Source: Endozoicomonas_A sp049275935 (GTDB lineage Bacteria > Pseudomonadota > Gammaproteobacteria > Pseudomonadales > Endozoicomonadaceae). Taken from it: a stretch of DNA of 64,000 nt. The notes under the pieces are model-generated. The model was given only the letters and a program-made list of their open reading frames with translations, was not told the DNA's origin and ran no database searches. Shown piece after piece: positions 35,895 through 46,088 of this stretch. How positions within the stretch are numbered: the first letter of the stretch is position 1; each line of letters begins with the position of its first letter. The position numbers and the translations under genes are program-made. The DNA lies in assembly GCF_049275935.1 (NCBI RefSeq), contig NZ_CP184830.1, positions 558,001 through 622,000 of the forward strand. The letters are read 5' to 3'.

Positions 35895-38800
35895 ACGTTG
35901 CCCAGGGAACGGGAACCTCTGCGAGCTTCTACCCTCCCCCTCAACCAAAGCTTGACACCCGGTCGGTAACAGCCTCTGGTCAATGGACTGTCTGCGAATC
36001 GACCAGCAGGCTGCTTCACCCCGGAGAGTCTGAGCGACAGAAGCTACTGCAGGCCGCTGAGACTGGGCGTCTGGCGTTCCGGCGAATTGAGTTGACCAAA
36101 GAAAACGATTACTTTTCGGGTAAGGGGGCACCAAGACCCTTCACCCTCGCCCTGCCGGGAGAGATGATGCCCACCGGGCGCGTGCCAGAAGATTATGGTG
36201 AATGGATGGTGGGCATTGTTGATCCACAATGCCTGTACGTTTATAAACGTGACGCAGGGACCAGAAAACTGCTGCTAGAGCCTGACTTAACTCCGGAAAC
36301 ACTGTCAGTGAAATTGCTGCCTCATCTGCAATCATTGCTTAACAGGTGTCTTGAACGTGGCAATCAAATCTTCTGGAGAGTTTATCCTCTTCGTTTCACC
36401 TCGGGGTGTCTGCGAGCGGACGGGACGTTCAGTTTACCTAAATTGAAGCCCGACGATACTACCCGCTCAGATGATTTCCCGGAACTGGTGCTTGGCAAAT
36501 ATGGTAAAGAAGACATCAAATGCTTCTTTGCTTACAACGATGCACAGATAAATATTTCCGACATCCTGAGGGACAGGTCTCAGTGTGAAAAGGTATTGAA
36601 GATTAAAAACTTGCCTCTGGTCGTTTATTGCCACCGCACAGGCTCTGTACAGGTCTATTTTGATGACGAGCTGAACAGTGTAAACCTGAACACGAATGAG
36701 CGTGCTCTGAATGATTTTGCGTTTTCACAGGGCTTAGCCCCAGACCATTTCAGAGACATGTTGAATCTGCTGCCAATGTCGCTGCGAGCAAAAGCACTGA
36801 GTTCGGAGTTAACCGTCTCATCGGATGTAAGGCATAAACTGCAACAGGCCATCAAATTAGTCAGTGATCCCTGTCATTACAGTTATGAAAAGCTTCTGGA
36901 ATTAAAACAAAGTGGCTTGCCGATTCACCAGCGTTTTTTCCATGAAGGATTTGTTGATTCTTTGCTTGACCTGTTGCTGTTTTCCGAAATAGACAGAAAC
37001 CGTGAGCCAGAGCATGAGCAAACCCGGAAACAGGAGGAAGAAGCTTGTCGCTTACTTCACCTGCTTCTGCAGAGCGGGGCAAAGCTGGGAACTGCTGCTT
37101 CCGAAATTGACAACATGAACAATAGCTCAGAACCGGTAATGCCAGTGGGCGTAATGAATTATCTGGTGGCTGCTTTTGCTCCATTTGATTTTCTGACCCT
37201 GGAACATCTCAGCAGAATACCTTTAACCGGTTGCCCGGGAATCGTCGTTGAATTTGACCGAATCTGTCGGGGTTACAGTCCAGGGCAACTAAAGCAGTGT
37301 ATGAAAGAGGTATTATCTGATGTGTTTGTCGACTCTATATCGCTCGACATGATCAAGTCACGCTTGCTGGCCCTTTTTCATTATGACGTTTGCCCGGACG
37401 AAGAGATTCTGCTTGATCTTAAAGACATTCTGAAATGGTATTACCCGGACGACAGGAAAGTTATTGGTAACTTTTCCATGACTGATTATATCCAATGGAT
37501 CAAAAACCTGTGGCTGCAACGGGAAACACATACTTTCTACCAGAATTGGCCAGAGCATGTCCGGCAGGCTCAGCGGGAGATCAGGGACCTCAGACAATCG
37601 CTCGGTCTGGACGATTCTGGCGCATCGGCAACAGCATTGGCAGCTCAGACACCAGCGGCATTAAAGTTTGTGGTGGACGCCTTCAGCACACCACCGGTCC
37701 TGCCAGATAATGTCGGCGATAATGAAAAAACCATCCTGAAGATATTGCAGCACTATTACCGCCGTCCTGGACCGGAACGGGTGATCCAGTGCCTGGTCAG
37801 ACCAACAATGCCAGCAGTATGGAAGCCGCAGCACAGCTGCAGCCATGTCCTGCGGGCCAGGAATAATGGGCACTGGTATATGGAATTGCTGGAGAAATTT
37901 CAGCTGTGCTCCCTGAGCCCGGATGAAAAAGAACTCTTGTCTCTGGCGATTATCTACCATGATGCGGCTGCCGAAGATGTCGACAAATCAGCTGAGGAAT
38001 CAAAGTCAGCTGAGTATTTCAGGCGGGACCTGACCGGACGCTATTCTGTGCAGTTGCTGGATGATATGGAACAGGTGATGACCAGCAAGGAAAACGATGT
38101 TGAGGGTAAAGACCAGCAGAACCTGCCTGACCCTTTACGCTGGTACCTGCGCATATTACGCTTTGCGGATCGAATGGACGTTATTCGTGGTTGCGGGGTT
38201 GGGGCTGATTTTCCCGGATTAACGGTGACTCAACCTCCGGGATTTGACGCCAGACGTCTTGACATACCATTGCAGCTGACCAGTCAGTTTACCTCCGAGT
38301 CTGGTAACAAAACTGAATTCCAACGTCACCTGGAAGCCGCCATGCACGGTGCGGCTGATCTGGCGCGAATAACAGGACAACTTCTGGATGAGCGCAAAAA
38401 AAACTACACCCAAGTCTACGGTCTGAACGACAATGGCTCAAAGATCTCTGAAAACTTTGAATGGACAACTGAGCCAGTGCAGAGAATGAACCAGTTTATT
38501 GACGACAATGTCCGGCGCAAAATAGCTCAGCTGGCCGGTATTATTGTCTGTTCAGACCCCAGCCACCAGGCCTGCAAGGCGGATCAGAACAAAGGGATCA
38601 CTTATGGTATTCATAACAGCTGGTATGATCTTGGGCAGGTGACGATTCCGGCCGGAATGACACTGCTGGAAAAAATGCAGTACGAACATGACCCGTCACT
38701 GCTGAGCCCGGTAACACAACAGGCAATAGCGCAAGAGGTGCAGCGGCTGAAGAGCGAAGGTATACGGATGAATACGGGCACCTTGACCCAGCAAACGCTG

Positions 38801-38926
38801 GATTCGGAGGAAGCCCGGGAAGTGCTGAGCAAGCGTGGTATTGCCGTGTTCAGCGAGCAGCGCCCCTACTTTACCAACGATGGCTTCCCGAAAGAACGGA
38901 AAATGCTGGTGCCAGAGAAGAAATAA
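35891..38926 (+). CDS. Array copy 10: SidE-phosphodiesterase/HD-like protein, subfamily A, coupled to copy 9
   Basis: 1011 residues; MNVAQGTGTSASFYPP. Its RBS ACAGGAG lies inside the 3' end of copy 9, and its ATG overlaps the stop of copy 9, so it should be translated by coupling. It has no sigma-E-type site of its own. H652, H690-D691 and D760 are present. The N-terminus lacks a few residues after SRLLHPGESERQ. Local differences are DPLRWYLRILRF and GRYSVQLLDDMEQVM. The protein ends at LVPEKK without the usual tail, and P11 begins 4 bp later. Confidence 0.72.
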   Translation: MNVAQGTGTSASFYPPPQPKLDTRSVTASGQWTVCESTSRLLHPGESERQKLLQAAETGRLAFRRIELTKENDYFSGKGAPRPFTLALPGEMMPTGRVPEDYGEWMVGIVDPQCLYVYKRDAGTRKLLLEPDLTPETLSVKLLPHLQSLLNRCLERGNQIFWRVYPLRFTSGCLRADGTFSLPKLKPDDTTRSDDFPELVLGKYGKEDIKCFFAYNDAQINISDILRDRSQCEKVLKIKNLPLVVYCHRTGSVQVYFDDELNSVNLNTNERALNDFAFSQGLAPDHFRDMLNLLPMSLRAKALSSELTVSSDVRHKLQQAIKLVSDPCHYSYEKLLELKQSGLPIHQRFFHEGFVDSLLDLLLFSEIDRNREPEHEQTRKQEEEACRLLHLLLQSGAKLGTAASEIDNMNNSSEPVMPVGVMNYLVAAFAPFDFLTLEHLSRIPLTGCPGIVVEFDRICRGYSPGQLKQCMKEVLSDVFVDSISLDMIKSRLLALFHYDVCPDEEILLDLKDILKWYYPDDRKVIGNFSMTDYIQWIKNLWLQRETHTFYQNWPEHVRQAQREIRDLRQSLGLDDSGASATALAAQTPAALKFVVDAFSTPPVLPDNVGDNEKTILKILQHYYRRPGPERVIQCLVRPTMPAVWKPQHSCSHVLRARNNGHWYMELLEKFQLCSLSPDEKELLSLAIIYHDAAAEDVDKSAEESKSAEYFRRDLTGRYSVQLLDDMEQVMTSKENDVEGKDQQNLPDPLRWYLRILRFADRMDVIRGCGVGADFPGLTVTQPPGFDARRLDIPLQLTSQFTSESGNKTEFQRHLEAAMHGAADLARITGQLLDERKKNYTQVYGLNDNGSKISENFEWTTEPVQRMNQFIDDNVRRKIAQLAGIIVCSDPSHQACKADQNKGITYGIHNSWYDLGQVTIPAGMTLLEKMQYEHDPSLLSPVTQQAIAQEVQRLKSEGIRMNTGTLTQQTLDSEEAREVLSKRGIAVFSEQRPYFTNDGFPKERKMLVPEKK

Positions 38927-38930
38927 GACC

Positions 38931-38958
38931 GGAACTTTTTCCCGGTTAATCACTCTAA
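38931..38958 (+). promoter_or_regulatory. Sigma-E-type promoter P11
   Basis: GGAACTT at 38931-38937, 16-nt spacer, TCTAA at 38954-38958; 60 nt before the subfamily B gene, copy 11. Confidence 0.7.
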
Positions 38959-39017
38959 TGATGAACGTATCCACTCTCAGGGAATTGGAGAATAACAACT
39001 ATTATTGGAGTGACATC

Positions 39018-42000
39018 ATGAATACTTTAAGTGGTATAAATTGTTTTTCCTGCCTGCGCCCGCAGCCAAACCCTCACACACAGTCAGTAGCGGCGTCTGG
39101 CCAATGGACAACCACCGAACCGACCAAACGCCTACCCCCGCCTTCCAGAGAAGATCAGCGACAAGCACTGCTGGAGGCTGCAAAGAGTGGTCGCCTGGCG
39201 GTTCGGCAAATTGAATTAGCTGAAGAAGCCAGTTACCTGGATAGCAATAGCACACCAAGAACCTTTACCCTTGCCCAACAGGGGATGCCCTGCTCGAGCC
39301 GGAAAGCTGAGCAGAAATGGACGGTAGGCATCGTCGATCCAAACTGCCTGTACGTCTACAAAAAAAATGCCGCCAGCAAGTGGCTGGAATATGGCCCAGC
39401 TGCGGATAAACCGGACGAAAAACTACTGCCTGATCTGCAATCATTGGCTGAAAAATCTGATGAGATAAGGGAACGAACCTGGTGGGATATTTATCCTCCT
39501 TTTACCTCAGGACATCTGGAGCCGGACGGGATGTTCAGTTTACCAAAACTGAATGAGTACAAATATGATGCCTCTATGCCTACTTCACAATATTTTTATC
39601 ACCCCGCGCGTTCAGAAATCGTAGTCACCCACTATGGAAAAGCAGACATCAAATGCTTTTTTGTTGTCAGTGATACCTTTAAAAATATTTCGGATATCCT
39701 GCAGGATAAAAAGCAGTGTGAACAGGCACTGAAAATTGAACCACTGCCACTGGTTGTTTTTGACCACCACACCGGGTCTGCAGAGGTCTGTTTTGATGAT
39801 GAACTTGACTTTGAACATCTGGCCCTGGTTGAGCATTCTCTGGATATTTTCAAGTCTTTCTGGAATATACGCTTTAACACTCTCAAGAGCATGATGAATT
39901 TGTTGCCAATGCGTACGCAAACAGAAGCACTGAGGTCAGGATTTACCATCCCGCCGGATGATCAACATAAATGGCAACAGGCCATCGAGCTGGTGAGTGA
40001 TCCCTGTTCTTTCAGTTGCCAGAGACTTTCGGCATTAAAAGAGAGCGGCTTACCCATTCACCGCTGTTTCTGTCATGAAGGAACGGTTACTTCTTTGCTT
40101 GATATGCTTCTGATTTCAGAGCTGAAAAGATTCAATAACGAGCCCCGGGAACAGAGCGTTCCGGATCAGGAGGACGAAGCTCTGCAAGTACTTAAGCTGC
40201 TTTTGAAGAGCGGGGCAATACCGACTGCACGAGGCTTGTCCATTATCAAAACGATGGGATCAAATGGTCAACTTTTCATGCCACCGGCCCTATTCGATTG
40301 TATGGCGGCTGCCTTTGCTCCATTCAGGTTCCTTACCTTGCAAAACCTTTGGAATATACCATTGACCCGTTGTTGGGGAGGCATCGTTGAATTTAACCGA
40401 ATCTGCAAGGAATACGATCATCAGCAATTGCAAAGTTGCCTGAGAGAGGGGTTATCTCGTGAGCGACTTTTTCAGAAACCAACCCTTGATACCCTGGAGT
40501 CCCACTTACTGGCCCTGTTTCATTTCGGGGCTGTCCTGGACGATAAGGTTCTGGATAGGGTTAAACGCGATCTGGCGCATTGCGATGACAACATGAGGGT
40601 TATTGATAATTTATCCGTGGCTGGTTTCATCGAATGGGTTCAAGGTCTTTGGTGGGAACGCAACACCCACAGTCTATACCGGAATTGGGAAACACATGTC
40701 ACCGAGGCCCGTGAGCAACTTGCGAAACTGAAACAATCCCTGGATCTGCCGAACTATCGCCACGCATCGTTAAAACCGATGTTACAGTTTTTGGTAGATG
40801 CCTTTAGCAAACCCCCGGTCTTGCCGGATAATGTCGGCGATAATGAAGACACCATCCTGAAGGTGTTACAGCATTATTACCGTCGCCCGGGACCGGAGCG
40901 GGTGATTGCCAGCCTGGGCTACTTCTTCCCGGATACGTGGAAACATGACTCCTGCAGTCATGCGCTTCGGGCCAGGAATAATGGGCTCTGGTATATGGAA
41001 TTGCTGGAGAAATATCAGGCATATTCTTTTACTCCACAAGAAAAAAGTCTTCTGCCGCTGGCCATTATTTATCAAGGGGCCGCTTGTGAAGATGTCGAAA
41101 GATCGGCGGAAAAAACAAAGTCAGCTGATTACTTCAAACGGGACCTGACCGGGCACTACCCTGAATCGCTGTTGAATGACATGGCACTGGCGATAGTCAA
41201 CATGAAAAACAAGGCCGGTGATAAAGCTGAGCAGAACCTGTCTGAATCCGTAAGCTGTTATCTACACGTATTACGCTTTGCTGTTCTTATGGACAAAATT
41301 CGCTCTAAAGGGGTTAGCCCTAATTTTCCGGGATTGACGATGGCTCAACGTCGGATTCCTGATGCTTCAGACCTTGACCTGCCACCGCATTTGGCTACCG
41401 ATTCTGCCAGCGAGCAAGACTTCAAAACTGAATTCCAACAGCATCTTGAAGCCGCTATGCACGGTGCGGCTGACCTGGTGCAGGTGCAAACCAAGCACCC
41501 ATGGGAGCCGACTTTAGACAAGCGTGAAAATCCTTACATCCAAGTCTACGGCCTGGTTCCTGATGGCAAAAAAATCACTATGCAATTTGATCTGACAGCG
41601 GAGCCCGTGCAGAGAATGAACCGGTTTATTGATGATAATGTTCGCCGCAAAATTGCCAAACAGGCCGGAATTATTACCTGTTCAGACCCCAGTCACAAAA
41701 CCTGCAAGGCGGATCAGAACAAAGGGATCACTTATGGTATTCATAACAGCTGGTACGATCTCAGTCAGGTGAGGGTTCCGGCCGCAATGACGCTGCTGGA
41801 AAAGATGCAGTTCGAACATGACCCGTCGCTGCTGAGCCCGGCAACACTTCAGGCAATAGAGGAAGAGGTGCAGCGGCTGAAGAGCGAAGGTATTCGGATG
41901 AATCACGGCAGCTTGACCCGGGAAACACTGAATTCGGAGGAGGCCCAAAAAGTGCTGAAGGATCGGGGTATTGCCGTGATCAGCGAGAAGCGTCCCCACT

Positions 42001-42071
42001 TTAGTAGCGACGTTGGCTTTACGCAAGAACCGGAAATACTGGTGCCAAAGAAGATAGCAAAGCCTGATTGA
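39018..42071 (+). CDS. Array copy 11: HD-like family protein, subfamily B (HD dyad lost)
   Basis: 1017 residues from the ATG at 39018 (MNTLSGINCFSCLRP), with TGGAG 7 nt upstream. The upstream in-frame ATG at 38835 lies within copy 10 and before P11 and is rejected. First His H648 is kept (CSHALRARNN), but the HD pair is Q686-G687 (IIYQGAACEDV) and the last Asp is V756 (LRFAVLMDK). The Cys/His motif near the C-terminus is intact (CSDPSHKTCKADQ). Conservation outside the lost residues suggests a retained fold with altered or no catalysis. GAACEDVERS and the longer loop near VQTKHPWEPTLDKREN also set it apart from copies 12 and 13. Confidence 0.72.
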   Translation: MNTLSGINCFSCLRPQPNPHTQSVAASGQWTTTEPTKRLPPPSREDQRQALLEAAKSGRLAVRQIELAEEASYLDSNSTPRTFTLAQQGMPCSSRKAEQKWTVGIVDPNCLYVYKKNAASKWLEYGPAADKPDEKLLPDLQSLAEKSDEIRERTWWDIYPPFTSGHLEPDGMFSLPKLNEYKYDASMPTSQYFYHPARSEIVVTHYGKADIKCFFVVSDTFKNISDILQDKKQCEQALKIEPLPLVVFDHHTGSAEVCFDDELDFEHLALVEHSLDIFKSFWNIRFNTLKSMMNLLPMRTQTEALRSGFTIPPDDQHKWQQAIELVSDPCSFSCQRLSALKESGLPIHRCFCHEGTVTSLLDMLLISELKRFNNEPREQSVPDQEDEALQVLKLLLKSGAIPTARGLSIIKTMGSNGQLFMPPALFDCMAAAFAPFRFLTLQNLWNIPLTRCWGGIVEFNRICKEYDHQQLQSCLREGLSRERLFQKPTLDTLESHLLALFHFGAVLDDKVLDRVKRDLAHCDDNMRVIDNLSVAGFIEWVQGLWWERNTHSLYRNWETHVTEAREQLAKLKQSLDLPNYRHASLKPMLQFLVDAFSKPPVLPDNVGDNEDTILKVLQHYYRRPGPERVIASLGYFFPDTWKHDSCSHALRARNNGLWYMELLEKYQAYSFTPQEKSLLPLAIIYQGAACEDVERSAEKTKSADYFKRDLTGHYPESLLNDMALAIVNMKNKAGDKAEQNLSESVSCYLHVLRFAVLMDKIRSKGVSPNFPGLTMAQRRIPDASDLDLPPHLATDSASEQDFKTEFQQHLEAAMHGAADLVQVQTKHPWEPTLDKRENPYIQVYGLVPDGKKITMQFDLTAEPVQRMNRFIDDNVRRKIAKQAGIITCSDPSHKTCKADQNKGITYGIHNSWYDLSQVRVPAAMTLLEKMQFEHDPSLLSPATLQAIEEEVQRLKSEGIRMNHGSLTRETLNSEEAQKVLKDRGIAVISEKRPHFSSDVGFTQEPEILVPKKIAKPD

Positions 42072-42150
42072 GAGCATGTCGGCAGGTTGGCATGGACAAT
42101 CCGTTGACCACACTATGAGTGAATACCGCTTCGGGCAATAAGATCCTGAC

Positions 42151-42179
42151 GGAACTTTTTTACCAATCAGTCACTCTAA
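42151..42179 (+). promoter_or_regulatory. Sigma-E-type promoter P12
   Basis: GGAACTT at 42151-42157, 17-nt spacer, TCTAA at 42175-42179. The MITE at 42201 follows, so the leader to copy 12 is about 400 nt. Confidence 0.66.
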
Positions 42180-42200
42180 TAATAAGAGTATGGGCTCTCA

Positions 42201-42544
42201 GAGGCTGTCGCAAAACTCTAAGAACTCGTTCCAACGCTCTGAGGGTGTCGCAAAACTTCAACAGCTCGTTCTCGCGCTCTGAAGTCGTCATTCCCGCGCT
42301 CTGAAGTCGTCATTCCCGCGAAGGCGGGAATCCAGCGCCAACGGTGGATCTCTGCCTTCTCGGGGATGACAAGGCCAGGGGGACACCGGGCAGTAGGGTT
42401 CTGGTGGAGAGTCAGTGTGGATTCCCGCCTTCGCGGGAATGACGAGAATGAAGCCGGGAATGACGAGAATGAAGCCGGGAATGACGAGAATGAAATCGGG
42501 AATGACGGGGGTGAAGGCGGGAACCAGAGTTTTACGACAGCCTC
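42201..42544. mobile_element. MITE-like element, copy M3 (344 bp)
   Basis: Terminal inverted repeats GAGGCTGTCGCAAAACTC and GAGTTTTACGACAGCCTC differ at one position. The inside carries a partial duplication of the left end (GAGGGTGTCGCAAAACTT near 42240), a duplicated GTCATTCCCGCG segment, the two ATTCCCGC palindromes, and three 21-bp units (42435-42497). No protein is encoded. Confidence 0.78.
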
Positions 42545-42586
42545 CTCAGGGAAGAGGGAAATAATAACGATTATTGGAGCATCATC

Positions 42587-45500
42587 ATGAATATTTTCAG
42601 AGGCATAAAACTCCCATCCTGGCTCTGTCATCAGCCAAACCTTAACACCCAGTCGGTAACAGCCTCTGGCCAATGGACAGCGACCGAACCGGCCAAACGG
42701 CTACCGGGGCCTTCCAGAGAACCTGAGCGTCAGGCACTGCGCCTGGCGGCGGAGAGTGGGCGTCTGGCGATCAGGCAAATTGAACCCGCCGAAGTAGCCA
42801 GTTACTTTAATGACAATGGCACACCAAGATCCTATACCCTTGCCTTGCAGGGGATGCCCCACGGGGACCTGAGAGGTCGATGGATGGTAGGCATCGTCGA
42901 CCCGGATTGCCTGTATGTCTACAAACAAAATCCAGATACCTGGCCGCTGAAACAAGGCGCAGAGGCGGATAAACTGAACGTAAAACTTCTGTCTGATCTG
43001 CAATCATTGGCTGAAAAAGATAAAGAGATACAAGAACAAGCCGGTTGGGAGGTATATAAACGTTTTACCTCAGGACATCTGGGGGCGGACGGCAGGTTCA
43101 GTTTGCCAAAACTGAAGCCCGGCAAATACGATAGCCACAAACCTAGTACATTATGTCGCGGTGGCTCCGTACCCCCTCCGCAACTCCTGGTCACCAACGA
43201 TGGAAAAGCAGACATCAAATGCTTTTTTGTTGTGAGTGATGTCCCTGGAAATATTTCGGATATTCTGCAGAAAAAGCGTGAGTGTGAACAGGCATTGAGC
43301 CTGCCCCCCCTGCCACTGGTTGTTTTTTGCTGCAAAACCGGGTCTGCAGAGGTCTGTTATGACGATGAACTTGACTCTGAACATCTGGCCCAGATTGAGC
43401 ATTCTCTGGATTGTTTTGATCCTTCCGGGAATATATCTATAGAAAAAATCATGGACAGAATGAAATTATTGCCAATGCATTTGCAAGCAGAGGCACTGAG
43501 GTCAGGATTTTCCATCCCGCCGGATGATCAACATAAATGGCAACAGGCCATCGAGCTGGTGAGTAATCCCTGTCCTTACAGTGCCCAGAAACTTCTGGCA
43601 TTAAAGGAGAGAGGCTTGCCCATTCACCGCTGTTTTTTTCATGATGGAAAAATGACTTCTTTGCTTGATCTGTTCCTGTTTTCTGAAATAGAAAGATACA
43701 ATGCCCATGACCATGCAACGGAATTCCAGGTTGATGAAGTTGACCCATTACTGCGGCTGCTTTTGAAGAGCGGGGCCAGACTGACTGCATGGGGCCAGGA
43801 CCATATCAGACAGATGGGAGGTTGTACTTCACCATCTTTGCCACCGTACCTGTTCAATTATATGGTGGCTGCCTTTGGTCCATTTAAGTTCCTTACCTTA
43901 CAAAACCTCTGGAATATACCATTGACCCGTTGTTCGGGAGGCGTCGTTGAATTTGACCGAATTTGCAAGAACTACAATGATCAGCAACGGCAGATCTGCC
44001 TGATAGAGATATTATCTCGTAAGCGGTTTTATCCGAATCTAGCCCTCGATACCCTGGAGTCCCAGCTACTGGCCTTGTTTCGTTACGAGGCTATCCCGGA
44101 CAAAGATGTTATGGATTCGTTTAAACGCGATCTGAAGACCTATCACCATGACAATGCAAAGCTTATTGATAATTTATCCGTGGCTGGTTACATCGAATGG
44201 GTTGAAGAACTCTGGAAGAAACGGGAAACCTGCACTCTTTACCAGAATTGGCCAGCACATGTCGAGGAGGCCAATCAGCAAATCGCGAAACTGAAACAAT
44301 CCCTTGATCTGCCGGTCGATCGCTTCGCATCGGTGAAACCGGCGTTACAGTTTATGGTGGATGCATTCAGCAAACCGCCGGTCTTGCCAGATAATGTCGG
44401 CGATAATGAAGACACCATCCTGAAGGTGTTACAGCATTATTACCGTCGCCCTGGACCGGAGCGGGTGTTGGCCAATCTGGACAAACTCTTTCAAAAAACG
44501 TGGAAAGAGGAACACCCTTGCAGTCATGCTCTGCGGGTCAGGAATAATGGGCTCTGGTACATGGAATTGCTGGAAAGATGTCAGGTTCACTCTTTTAATC
44601 CAGTCGAAAAAAGTCTCCTGCCACTGGCCATTATTTATCAGGGTGCCGCAGCTGAAGATGTCGACAAATCGGCAGAAAAAACCAGGTCAGCTGTTTACTT
44701 CAAACAGGACCTGGCGGGGCATTTCCCTGAAAAGCTACTGGATGAGGTCGCTCTGGCGATAGTCAATATGGAAAACGATATCGGTGGTACAGCGGATCAG
44801 AAGCTGTCTGAAACCGTGCGCTGGTATCTGCGCATATTACGCTTTGCCGTTCATATGGACTTTATTCGCCATATCGTTGAGCCTGAATTTCCCGGGTTGG
44901 CGACTCAGCCTCAGTTTTTCAACACTTCCGACCTTGACCTGCCGCATCTGTGGGCCAGGGATTTTACCAGCAAGCCTGACCACAAGACTGAATTCCAACG
45001 GCATCTGGAAGCCGCCATGCACGGTGCGGCTGACCTGGTGCAGTTAACAACCACACACCCCATGGACAGGCGCAAAAATCCCTACACCGAAGTCTACGGA
45101 CTGGTGCCTGATGGCAAAAAAATCACCCTGCAATTTGACCGGACAGCGGAGCCCGTGCAAGGAATGGAGCGGTTTATTGATGATAATGTTCGCCGCAAAA
45201 TTGCCAAACAGGCCGGAATTATTACCTGTTCAGACCCCAGTCACCAAACCTGCAAGGCGGATCAGAACAAAGGAATCACTTATGGTATTCATAACAGCTG
45301 GTACGATCTGAGGCAGGTGAGGGTTCCGGCCGCAATGACGCTGCTGGAAAAGATGCAGTTCGAACATGACCCGTCGTTGCTGAGCCCGGCAACACTTCAG
45401 GCAATAGAGGAAGAGGTGCAGCGGCTGAAGAGCGAAGGTATTCGGATGAATACGGGCACCTTGACCCGGGAAACGCTGGATTCGGAGAAGGCCCAGGAAG

Positions 45501-45616
45501 TACTCGAGGATCGGGGTATTGCCGTGGTCAGCGAGCAGCGTCGCTACTTTGGCGCAGATGGCTTCCCGAAAGAACGGGAAATGCTGGTGCCAAAGAAGAT
45601 AGTAAAGCCTGATTGA
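42587..45616 (+). CDS. Array copy 12: HD-like family protein, subfamily B (HD dyad lost)
   Basis: 1009 residues; MNIFRGIKLPSWLCHQPN, the shortest full copy. RBS TTGGAG. H647 is kept, the HD position is Q685-G686 and the Asp position is V755 (LRFAVHMDF). The N-terminal region has the subfamily B form QNPDTWPLKQGAEADKL and VPPPQLLVTNDGKADIKCFFV, different from the subfamily A CLYVYKR...TSGHLQ surroundings but aligned with them. The loop after LRVRNNGLWYMELLERC reads QVHSFNPVEKSLLPL. Very close to copy 13, with which it shares the MITE-bearing leader. Confidence 0.72.
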   Translation: MNIFRGIKLPSWLCHQPNLNTQSVTASGQWTATEPAKRLPGPSREPERQALRLAAESGRLAIRQIEPAEVASYFNDNGTPRSYTLALQGMPHGDLRGRWMVGIVDPDCLYVYKQNPDTWPLKQGAEADKLNVKLLSDLQSLAEKDKEIQEQAGWEVYKRFTSGHLGADGRFSLPKLKPGKYDSHKPSTLCRGGSVPPPQLLVTNDGKADIKCFFVVSDVPGNISDILQKKRECEQALSLPPLPLVVFCCKTGSAEVCYDDELDSEHLAQIEHSLDCFDPSGNISIEKIMDRMKLLPMHLQAEALRSGFSIPPDDQHKWQQAIELVSNPCPYSAQKLLALKERGLPIHRCFFHDGKMTSLLDLFLFSEIERYNAHDHATEFQVDEVDPLLRLLLKSGARLTAWGQDHIRQMGGCTSPSLPPYLFNYMVAAFGPFKFLTLQNLWNIPLTRCSGGVVEFDRICKNYNDQQRQICLIEILSRKRFYPNLALDTLESQLLALFRYEAIPDKDVMDSFKRDLKTYHHDNAKLIDNLSVAGYIEWVEELWKKRETCTLYQNWPAHVEEANQQIAKLKQSLDLPVDRFASVKPALQFMVDAFSKPPVLPDNVGDNEDTILKVLQHYYRRPGPERVLANLDKLFQKTWKEEHPCSHALRVRNNGLWYMELLERCQVHSFNPVEKSLLPLAIIYQGAAAEDVDKSAEKTRSAVYFKQDLAGHFPEKLLDEVALAIVNMENDIGGTADQKLSETVRWYLRILRFAVHMDFIRHIVEPEFPGLATQPQFFNTSDLDLPHLWARDFTSKPDHKTEFQRHLEAAMHGAADLVQLTTTHPMDRRKNPYTEVYGLVPDGKKITLQFDRTAEPVQGMERFIDDNVRRKIAKQAGIITCSDPSHQTCKADQNKGITYGIHNSWYDLRQVRVPAAMTLLEKMQFEHDPSLLSPATLQAIEEEVQRLKSEGIRMNTGTLTRETLDSEKAQEVLEDRGIAVVSEQRRYFGADGFPKEREMLVPKKIVKPD

Positions 45617-45695
45617 GAGCATGCCGACAGGTTGGCATGGACAATCCTTTGACCCCGCTATGAGTGAATACCGCTTCGGGCAATAAGATCCTGAC

Positions 45696-45724
45696 GGAAC
45701 TTTTTTACCAATCAGTCACTCTAA
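45696..45724 (+). promoter_or_regulatory. Sigma-E-type promoter P13
   Basis: GGAACTT at 45696-45702, 17-nt spacer, TCTAA at 45720-45724, followed by a MITE. Nearly identical to P12 over more than 60 bp of surrounding sequence. Confidence 0.66.
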
Positions 45725-45745
45725 TAATAAGAGTATGGGCTCTTA

Positions 45746-46046
45746 GAGGCTGTCGCAAAACTCTAAGAACTCGTTCCAACGCTCTGAGGGTGTCGCAAAA
45801 CTCCAACAGCTCGTTCTCACGCTCTGAAGTCGTCATTCCCGCGAAGGCGGGAATCCAGCGCCAACGGTGGATCTCTGCCTTCTCGGGGATGACAAGGCCA
45901 GGGGGACACCGGGCAGTAGGGTTCTGGTGGAGAGTCAGTGTGGATTCCCGCCTTCGCGGGAATGACGAGAATGAAATCGGGAATGACGAGAATGAAATCG
46001 GGAATGACGGGGGTGAAGGCGGGAACCAGAGTTTTGCGACAGCCTC
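45746..46046. mobile_element. MITE-like element, copy M4 (301 bp)
   Basis: Perfect 18-bp terminal inverted repeats, GAGGCTGTCGCAAAACTC and GAGTTTTGCGACAGCCTC. It has the same internal palindromes and two 21-bp units (45958-45999) in which GAAATCGG replaces GAAGCCGG. Lies in the leader of copy 13. Confidence 0.82.
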
Positions 46047-46088
46047 CTCAGGGAAGAGGGAAATAATAACGATTATTGGAGCATCATC

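Noticed and set aside
38835..39017. Upstream start giving copy 11 a 61-residue N-terminal extension
   Set aside because: The extension lies within the end of copy 10 in another frame and before promoter P11. The ATG at 39018 has an RBS and gives the family N-terminus.
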